From: JAAYAY01 sp964429355
GTDB lineage: Bacteria; Planctomycetota; Planctomycetia; Pirellulales; Thermoguttaceae
Assembly (NCBI GenBank): GCA_964429355.1
Contig: CAYSCH010000384.1
Location: forward strand, 1-8,897
Direction: 5' to 3'
Length of the DNA stretch: 8,897 nucleotides
Part shown: piece by piece, positions 1 to 5,389 of the stretch
Numbering within the stretch: position 1 is the stretch's first letter
Layout: every line of letters starts with the position of its first letter
Notes under the pieces: generated by a model
Told to the model about the DNA's origin: nothing
Database searches by the model: none
The model's input: only the letters and a program-made list of their open reading frames with translations
Program-made: the position numbers and the translations under genes

Positions 1-345
1 GGGGGGGAGGGGGGGGAGGGGGGGGGGGAACGGGGGGGGGGGGGGGGGGGGGAGGGGGAGGGGGGACGGGAGACGGGAGATCGGAGATGGGAGAGGGACA
101 GAGGCCAGAACGGCAGGGGACGGAGGGAGCAGGAAGATCGAAGATGGGAGATTGAAGATGGGCAGGGGACGGGAGGCGGGAGGCAGGAGTCGGGAGGCAG
201 GGGACAGGAGACGGGGGACAGGAGACAGGAGTCAGAGGGCAGAACGGCAGAGGACAGAGGCCAGAACGGCGGGGGGCGGGAAGGGGCTGACGCAGAGGCG
301 CTGAGAGGCAGAGGAATTGCGGGAGGAGGGACTCAGAGCGGAGCC
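1..345. repeat. Purine-rich low-complexity block with G tract and 7-bp tandem repeats
   Basis: The first 60 bases are almost all G with a few A or C. From about 60 to 345 the plus strand stays strongly purine-biased. Heptamers run in tandem at 66-93 (ACGGGAG, ACGGGAG, ATCGGAG, ATGGGAG), at 137-164 (ATCGAAG, ATGGGAG, ATTGAAG, ATGGGCA) and, as the longest run, at 164-240 (11 units close to RGGAGRC). A 19-base sequence, GGACAGAGGCCAGAACGGC, occurs exactly at 96-114 and 252-270. The unit length is not a multiple of three and no credible protein is encoded. The block lies just downstream of a minus-strand gene, so a read-through transcript would carry it as a pyrimidine-rich 3' tail. The pure G start could be partly a sequencing or contig-end artefact. 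Confidence 0.85.
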
Positions 346-525
346 GGTCAGTTCCAGCCGTCGTTCCTGCGACCGGACTTCTTCTGCTCGGCGGGTGTGA
401 GCCCCGCATTGTCAAGGCCACGCGTCAAGTCGTTCTCGCCGCAGGAGTTTCCATTCCATGGGGGGGCCGGTAGTGTGCTCACTTCTTCTGGCCAGTGCCA
501 CCAGCGCGAGGGTTCTCCACCTCCG
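346..525. other. Intergenic sequence, no gene seen
   Basis: Ordinary mixed-composition sequence between the purine-rich block and the stop codon of the minus-strand metallopeptidase-like gene. Short open frames on both strands overlap each other and show no recognisable family. On the minus strand, one frame stays open from about 560 down to a stop near 355. It has no start codon of its own and its translation is not recognisable. No convincing terminator hairpin with a T tract was seen. Confidence 0.5.
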
Positions 526-2241
526 CTACCATGTTCCCATCCGCATCAACATATACGCCAGGTCCGCCACGTCCACCGTGTCGTCCGTCACCGCGTCGTT
601 GTCCGTCGAACGGGCGTAGATGTAGTCGAAGTACCAGACCTCGTTGTGGTAAACCGTCTTGGAGGTATCTTCCACGTAACACTGATTCCCACGGCCGTAA
701 AGGGTGTCGTTGCCGGCAGAATCATGTAGGTAGGCCCGATCGGTCGTTGAGTTGGTCACCGAGCCGGTAGCTTTCACGGATTGGAAGCCCCTCGCGTAGT
801 GGTAGAAGGAGCCGGCAGCATCCGTGAGCGTGCTGTAGGTGGGGTAGCCATAGTAGCGGTTTCCACCGCTTGCGGAACCGGTGAGTTCAGCCGCATCGCT
901 GCCGTCATTGGCCGAATAGGCATAGAGCCGCTGGAACCCAGTGGCCATCGCGTCCGACCAGGGGTCCGGTCGGTTGCTCGAAGCGGCAAGCGTTTCTTCG
1001 ATAACGTTGTTCCGGATTACAGGATCGGCTCCAGCGTCCGCGGAAACTGCGTAGTATCCGTTGCTGCCTCCGGCATAACGAATCAAGCAGTCTTCCAGGG
1101 TGATGCCGCTGTTGCGGAGACTAAGCCAGCCCCAGTCCCCTCGACCGCCCGAAGTTGGCCCGTCCCCGTTACTGTCTCCCCCATACTCGTCATCACGCCA
1201 ACTTGTGAACACCACCCGGCTGCTCGGTGTGCTCTGTACGTCCAGCAAACCGTCAGACTGAAGAACTTTGTTCGAAGCAAACTTCACCACCGTCCCCGGC
1301 TCGATAATGAGGGAAATGCCTGCTGGGATCGTTAGATTGGAAGTCACGTAGTAGACATTGCCGGAAGTCCATGTGGTCGACTGAGCCAGGCTGCCACCGA
1401 CCGTTATGGGAGTCGGGGTTGCCCCGAGGATGTCAAATGTGAACGCATAATCGGATGCCATGCGGTCGCCGTCCAGGGCCCGCACGTTTCGCGAGATCGT
1501 CACCGTAACGGTCTCACCGGCGGAGAAACTCAACGTCGGATCCACCGTCAGTCGTGTTGTGGAGGAACTGTAGAAAGCTGCGGAGTGCGAACCACTCGCC
1601 GAGCCTACCAACGTCACGGTCGCCCCATTGAGGCTGGCGAAATCCATGGCCTCGTTGAAATCGATGGTAATGTTGGCGTTTTGAGTGACCATCGGTCCGC
1701 CCGCGACCGGAGCCGTGCCGAGGACTTCCACACCCGTGGTAGCTGGCAAGGCATTGCCCAGAGTGGTTGTGAGCAGCGCGGGCGCGTTCTGCTTGCCAAA
1801 CACGTCGAATCCGTTGTCGATGTCGAAGCCGAAGACGGATGATGGCGATTCATACAAGTCGAAAGTTCCGAAGTGTACGGGATCCAACAGCACACCGTAA
1901 CTGTAGAATTGGCCCATCAAGTCTTGCACTGGCTGGAGCGCGTCGACATGCTGAAGTCCCACCAAGTGTCCTGCTTCATGGGCAGCCACAGTGCCCATGG
2001 CGATGCCCACGTCCTCCGCCGAGGCAAACTCGTATCCGTTGTAACGAAAGGTGTCTGCAGTGGAAATGGAGGTAGCGAGTGAAGCCAGTCGCGCCTGCAG
2101 ATTGGCTGGCGTAGCCGCTTCCACAGTGGAACCAGCGCTGATTGCATAAGAGAGATCCGAATTGCTGAGGATCGGCGAAGCGAAAGTCCCTGCGTTCTTG
2201 TCGGCACCAGGATCAGTTCCGTCCGCAAATAGAAGAAACAC
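526..2241 (-). CDS. Secreted multidomain protein: metzincin-like zinc peptidase, Ig-like, beta-helix and planctomycete repeats (5' truncated)
   Basis: Likely an extracellular or surface zinc peptidase. Counting from the GTG at 2241 (571 aa), residues 88-98 read HEAGHLVGLQH, the full HExxHxxGxxH metzincin site (nt 1948-1980). A Met follows at 109 (DLMG), fitting a Met-turn. Residues about 172-274 resemble the bacterial Ig-like domain found in S-layer proteins (ITIDFNEAMD). About 285-420 looks like a right-handed beta-helix, including PAGISLIIEPGTVVKF. About 430-560 holds two to three repeats of about 50 residues (GF at 435 and 485, YF at 537), followed by a short amphipathic end, a pattern typical of large planctomycete secreted proteins. 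No signal peptide or propeptide is present. Upstream, the frame is open only to a stop at 2311-2313 and has no ATG. GGAG is just 3 nt from the GTG. I infer that the real N-terminus is lost, through truncation, rearrangement or a frameshift. Substrate is unknown. Confidence 0.8.
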   Translation of the reverse strand: MFLLFADGTDPGADKNAGTFASPILSNSDLSYAISAGSTVEAATPANLQARLASLATSISTADTFRYNGYEFASAEDVGIAMGTVAAHEAGHLVGLQHVDALQPVQDLMGQFYSYGVLLDPVHFGTFDLYESPSSVFGFDIDNGFDVFGKQNAPALLTTTLGNALPATTGVEVLGTAPVAGGPMVTQNANITIDFNEAMDFASLNGATVTLVGSASGSHSAAFYSSSTTRLTVDPTLSFSAGETVTVTISRNVRALDGDRMASDYAFTFDILGATPTPITVGGSLAQSTTWTSGNVYYVTSNLTIPAGISLIIEPGTVVKFASNKVLQSDGLLDVQSTPSSRVVFTSWRDDEYGGDSNGDGPTSGGRGDWGWLSLRNSGITLEDCLIRYAGGSNGYYAVSADAGADPVIRNNVIEETLAASSNRPDPWSDAMATGFQRLYAYSANDGSDAAELTGSASGGNRYYGYPTYSTLTDAAGSFYHYARGFQSVKATGSVTNSTTDRAYLHDSAGNDTLYGRGNQCYVEDTSKTVYHNEVWYFDYIYARSTDNDAVTDDTVDVADLAYMLMRMGTW

Positions 2242-2279
2242 ATTCTCCGGGGCCAGGGCAGAGCATATCGGGAGACTGA

Positions 2280-2926
2280 TTATGGGGATCTTTGACTGGC
2301 TGGTCGGAAGTTACGGGAGATCATGGACTTGCCATGGTCGAAGTCGCCGACAAAGATCCACCAATTCGTCAGTGGGTCTCCTCGGTACGACAACTTGTTA
2401 TCAGTACCAGGGAGGTTCTGCATCCAGTAGACGAACCATTTGAGGCTGTCGCCGTCCCAACGCTCGCAGTTGATCGGCTGCTTCTTTCCCGTTCCATCAG
2501 GTTGCCAATCTTCAATGTCGCTTTCCACGTATCTCTTATTGGTCCAATCGTAGTCACGTTCGCCATTCGGAGGATAGTGAGCCCAGCCGCAACCTGGCCG
2601 CACAATCTTGTGGCTCCGGTCGCTGCCGACGAACTTGCCCCAGAACAGCAACTCGTTCCAACTTTCAGGCGGAGTTCGATCTCGGCCATCCACGTGGTTG
2701 AGGACAGCGTCAATTTGGTGGATGTGGTCTTCGACGGCCCCGAGTCCCGCAAGTCTTCTGGGCACTCCTCGATTACGCGACGCCATATTCCGCTCTCCAT
2801 GTCGAATGAGACTACCTGACCATCGACCAAGCGACTTTTGTAATGCCCGATGAATTCTTCGACTTCGCGCCAATCGCCCTCGTAAAAGACGTAGTCGCAA
2901 TTCGTTTGCGTCTTCGGGTCGCTCAC
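2280..2926 (-). pseudogene. Unrecognised protein gene interrupted by a single-base frameshift
   Basis: Two overlapping minus-strand frames together give one sensible protein of about 215 aa. The first part begins at a GTG at 2926 (MSDPKTQTNC...) and reads well to DLRDSG. The sense then passes to the neighbouring frame (AVEDHIHQID...), which runs to the stop at 2280. Adding one C to the CCCC run at 2738-2741 joins them cleanly. Before the switch, the downstream frame reads as Arg-rich nonsense, and the upstream frame becomes Ser/Thr-rich nonsense after it. The protein is rich in Trp, Asp and Gly, with the segments GCGWAHYPPNGERDYDW (about 112-128) and LTNWWIFVGDFDHG near the C-terminus. I have an impression of similar sequences in planctomycetes but cannot name a family or function. 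No Shine-Dalgarno site precedes the GTG, and the frame is open upstream to a stop at 2960-2962, so the start is uncertain. It could be a real pseudogene or a homopolymer sequencing error. Confidence 0.6.
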
Positions 2927-2979
2927 ATGAAGTAGCGATTTCGTTTGGGAGGAGACCGCTTACTTCGTGCGCGGCTCTT

Positions 2980-3309
2980 TTGCGTGCGGAGCGGCATTGC
3001 GTTGGGGGAATGCTTTGGGTGACATTGGCCTTTTGGACCTGCAGCCTGGGCGCGGAGCCGGTCTACAACCTCGAAGTGCAGGAAGAGCACGTGTATGAGG
3101 TTTCCGGGGCGGGGGCGTTGGTGCATAATGGGTGTGGTCGAGGTCCAGGAAGCAGGGCTGGCCAAGGACCGGAATATAGGAGCGAATATGAAGAGTATCG
3201 CATTTCTGGTGGCGGTGGGGTTCGGGGCGGTGGCACTGGGCGGCGAGGTGTTCGGGCCGGCCGTGAAGGTGGACGGCGCGGGCGACGAGGCGATGGCGCT
3301 CTACGTTGA
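2980..3309 (+). pseudogene. Orphan C-terminal fragment of a Hint (intein-like) domain
   Basis: The recognisable part is nt 3055-3135, encoding EPVYNLEV, EHVYEVSG and ALVHNGC. This is the hallmark end of bacterial Hint domains, with the final beta-strands and a terminal His-Asn, as found in polymorphic-toxin and Rhs/WapA-like proteins. There, self-cleavage after the Asn frees a C-terminal effector. The N-terminal Hint half is not visible: upstream in this frame the sequence is not Hint-like, and the frame soon runs antisense to the minus-strand gene at 2280-2926. Downstream, the frame stays open only to 3309, reads as low-complexity Gly/Arg and overlaps the start of the LVIVD gene, so no effector domain follows. 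The coordinates given are the open frame, not a proven gene. I infer a remnant of a larger gene cut on both sides. Confidence 0.6.
3178..3182 (+). promoter_or_regulatory. Shine-Dalgarno site setting the LVIVD gene start
   Basis: AGGAG lies 5 nt before the ATG at 3188. It selects that ATG over in-frame starts further upstream (for example at 3095), because translation from 3188 opens directly with a signal peptide. Confidence 0.8.
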
Positions 3310-5290
3310 AGGAGACGTGCTGTATGCGGGCTGCGGGCAGCGGCTGGTCGTTTACGACGTGAAGGAGCCGCTCAAGCCGAGGGAGCTCGGGAGCGTCTCC
3401 GGCTTCGGCGCCGTCCGCCAGGTGGCGTCCCAGAAGGGGATGGCGTATGTGGCGAGCCGCGAGTCGGGGTTCTGGATCGTGGACGCCACGGATCCGCACA
3501 AGCCGCGGATCCGGTCGCGATTCGACTGCTGCGAGCTGGCGACGGGCGTGGACGTGGCGGGCAGCGTGGCACTGCTCGGCCAGCGTCAGAACGGCGTGGA
3601 GTTCATCGACGTTTCGGATCCGGACCATCCCGCGCACATCGCGATGCGGAAGACGGACGAGAGTCAGAGCGTCAAGTACCGCGACGGCTACGTCTATTCG
3701 GGCGACTGGGGCACGGGCAAGCTGACCGTGCTGGACGCGCGCGACATGAGGAACATCCGCCAAGTGGCGCATGTGGACCTCTACGGCTTCGGCGACGGCG
3801 TATGGCTGAAGGGGAGGTACCTCTACGCGGCCACGGGCCACCACGCGAAGAACCGCGACCTCTCCACGCTCACCTACAAGCCGGTGGACACGCCGGAGCT
3901 CCGCAAGTTCGGCAAGGTCGACGCGGGGTCCGGGTGCGGACACGGCCTGGACATCTTCGACATATCCGATCCGGCCGATCCGAAGCGTGTCGGACGGGTC
4001 GACTACCCGCCGTTCTACGCGCGCGGGCTCGACATGTGGACGCCGCGCACGAGCGCAGGTTCGGACATCGCCTTCGCCGCCCAGACGCACAACGGCATTT
4101 TTGCGGTGGACTGTTCCGATCCGGCCAGGCCGAAGGTGCTCGACCGCTGGACATTCCCCGTGGCGGACCATCCCGAATGGCCGAGCTCGTGCATCGGCTC
4201 GATCGCCGTGGGCGACGGCTGCGTGTATGTGGCGGGTCTGGGCTGCGGCGTCCAGGCGATCCCCGCGAAGGGGGCGGCGAAGGAGACGTTCCGGCAGGGC
4301 GAACCGCCGAAGAACGCCGACTTCCGCGAGCCGTATCCGACGGACGAGAAGGAGTTCTATGTGTGGAAGCCCGCCAGACCGGGCCAGGCGCGCGCGGTGG
4401 CGCTGCGCTACGGCACGGAGGCCGGAAGCGGCCAGAGCGCGCTGGTCTACGCCGCGTGCGGCGACGCGGGCCTCCAGGTGCTGAAGATCAGGCCCGAGGG
4501 CGGGCTGGAGAAGATCGGCGAGCTCGGCGGGCATCCGACCGTTTTCGATGTGCAGGTGGAGGGCAACCGCCTGTACACGGCGGAAGGACTCGAGGGCTGG
4601 GCCGTCTACGAAATGGAGGGCGCGGCCTCGTTCCGCGAAGTTGCGCGGCGGAAGTGGCTGGACGGCAAGCGGGATCCGGCACTCTGCGTGTGGAAGCCGC
4701 GTCCCGGACTGGTCGCGCTCTCGACTCGCCGCGACGGCGTCTGGGTCTTTGACGAGAAGGACCTGAACGCGGAGAGACCGCTGGTAAAGGTCGGCGGCAG
4801 CCCCGGCTGGGACAAGTACCTCATGGACGCGCCGGTGGGGGGCGGACGCTGGCTGGCGTTCAACGCGGCCAATACGTGCGTCCGCTGGATCGATCTGGAC
4901 GGGGCGCCGAAGGTGCACTCGACCGTCACGAACCGCATTTCGCTATCGAACGGCATCTGCCGGTTCTCGGAGAACAAGGCGCTGGCGACGAAAGGCCTGG
5001 AGTATGTGTTCCTCGATCCAGGCCAGTGCGATCCGGCGGACGGTTCGCAGTGGAGGACGAAGAAGTTCCCCGGCCACTCGATCAGCGGCATCCCTCGCGC
5101 GTCTGAGGAGGGCCTCGTGGTGCTCACCAGCCGCATAAACCGGCAAATTGGCCTGTGGGACTTCAAGGATCCGGAGAACCCGCAGTTCATCAAGCACTGG
5201 AAGGTTTCGGGCAATCCGGACCTTGCCGTCTTTCACAAGGGGAAGATCATCGTGCCCTGTGGACACCAAGGCGTGCTGCTGCAGAAGTGA
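3188..5290 (+). CDS. Exported LVIVD-repeat beta-propeller protein
   Basis: A 700-aa protein beginning MKSIAFLVAVGFGAVALGGE, a signal peptide of about 19 residues, so export is expected. The rest is built from about ten LVIVD-type blades, a hydrophobic strand followed by a D-x-x-x-P turn: LVVYDVKEPLKP (from 53), FWIVDATDPHKP (95), VEFIDVSDPDHP (137), LTVLDARDMRNI (179), LDIFDISDPADP (254), IFAVDCSDPARP (304), then weaker copies near 429, 471 and 517, and LWDFKDPENP near 656. LVIVD repeats form beta-propellers in secreted or surface proteins; most have no known activity and probably bind ligands or act as scaffolds. No catalytic motif, C-terminal anchor or sorting signal was seen. The gene stands alone on the plus strand, between minus-strand blocks. 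Its GC content and GC-ending codon use look clearly higher than in the genes at 526-2926. Fold is confident; function is unknown. Confidence 0.9.
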   Translation: MKSIAFLVAVGFGAVALGGEVFGPAVKVDGAGDEAMALYVEGDVLYAGCGQRLVVYDVKEPLKPRELGSVSGFGAVRQVASQKGMAYVASRESGFWIVDATDPHKPRIRSRFDCCELATGVDVAGSVALLGQRQNGVEFIDVSDPDHPAHIAMRKTDESQSVKYRDGYVYSGDWGTGKLTVLDARDMRNIRQVAHVDLYGFGDGVWLKGRYLYAATGHHAKNRDLSTLTYKPVDTPELRKFGKVDAGSGCGHGLDIFDISDPADPKRVGRVDYPPFYARGLDMWTPRTSAGSDIAFAAQTHNGIFAVDCSDPARPKVLDRWTFPVADHPEWPSSCIGSIAVGDGCVYVAGLGCGVQAIPAKGAAKETFRQGEPPKNADFREPYPTDEKEFYVWKPARPGQARAVALRYGTEAGSGQSALVYAACGDAGLQVLKIRPEGGLEKIGELGGHPTVFDVQVEGNRLYTAEGLEGWAVYEMEGAASFREVARRKWLDGKRDPALCVWKPRPGLVALSTRRDGVWVFDEKDLNAERPLVKVGGSPGWDKYLMDAPVGGGRWLAFNAANTCVRWIDLDGAPKVHSTVTNRISLSNGICRFSENKALATKGLEYVFLDPGQCDPADGSQWRTKKFPGHSISGIPRASEEGLVVLTSRINRQIGLWDFKDPENPQFIKHWKVSGNPDLAVFHKGKIIVPCGHQGVLLQK

Positions 5291-5389
5291 CCGGTGGAAC
5301 GGAGAGCAAGACGCTCCAAGGGGGCGGGAAGTTGGGGCACTAAAACCATTTAGACAGGGGCACGCTGTGATCGCTTCTTGAGTAGACGA
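5291..5389. other. Convergent intergenic gap with direct and inverted repeats
   Basis: This 99-bp gap separates the ends of two convergent genes. GGGGCAC occurs twice in direct orientation (5334-5340 and 5357-5363) around an AT-richer stretch, TAAAACCATTTAGACA. A 7-bp inverted repeat, GTGATCG (5367-5373) and CGATCAC (5387-5393), has a 13-nt loop; its right arm covers the TGA stop of the minus-strand hydrolase. It could help end transcription in both directions, but no T tract follows on either strand, so a classical intrinsic terminator is not supported. Confidence 0.4.

Noticed and set aside
60..340. CRISPR array
   Set aside because: The repeats are 7-bp purine units without uniform repeats of 24-40 bp, unique spacers or cas genes nearby.
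526..590. Dockerin-like C-terminus of the peptidase-like protein
   Set aside because: The D-x-D-x-A-D-L wording resembles a dockerin loop, but there is no second loop or partner motif, and the stretch fits the planctomycete repeat tail better.
479..682. Small minus-strand frame overlapping the end of the peptidase-like gene
   Set aside because: I considered it as the true C-terminus after a frameshift, but the long frame already ends with a tail typical of such planctomycete proteins (ADLAYMLMRMGTW), so no frameshift is needed.
781..1335. Plus-strand open frame (184 codons)
   Set aside because: It is antisense to the beta-helix and repeat region of the minus-strand peptidase-like gene, with no motif or start signal.
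2926..3135. Complete toxin-immunity module formed by the Hint tail and the small gene
   Set aside because: They lie on opposite strands, the Hint core and any effector domain are missing, and the small gene cannot be assigned an immunity family. The evidence supports only a remnant.
3802..4752. Plus-strand open frame (316 codons) inside the LVIVD gene
   Set aside because: It is a shifted frame of the same GC-rich gene and its Arg/Gly-rich translation lacks family motifs.
2960..4918. Long minus-strand open frame (652 codons)
   Set aside because: It is antisense to the LVIVD gene, very rich in Arg, His and Ala, and without a recognisable domain, signal peptide or ribosome-binding site.
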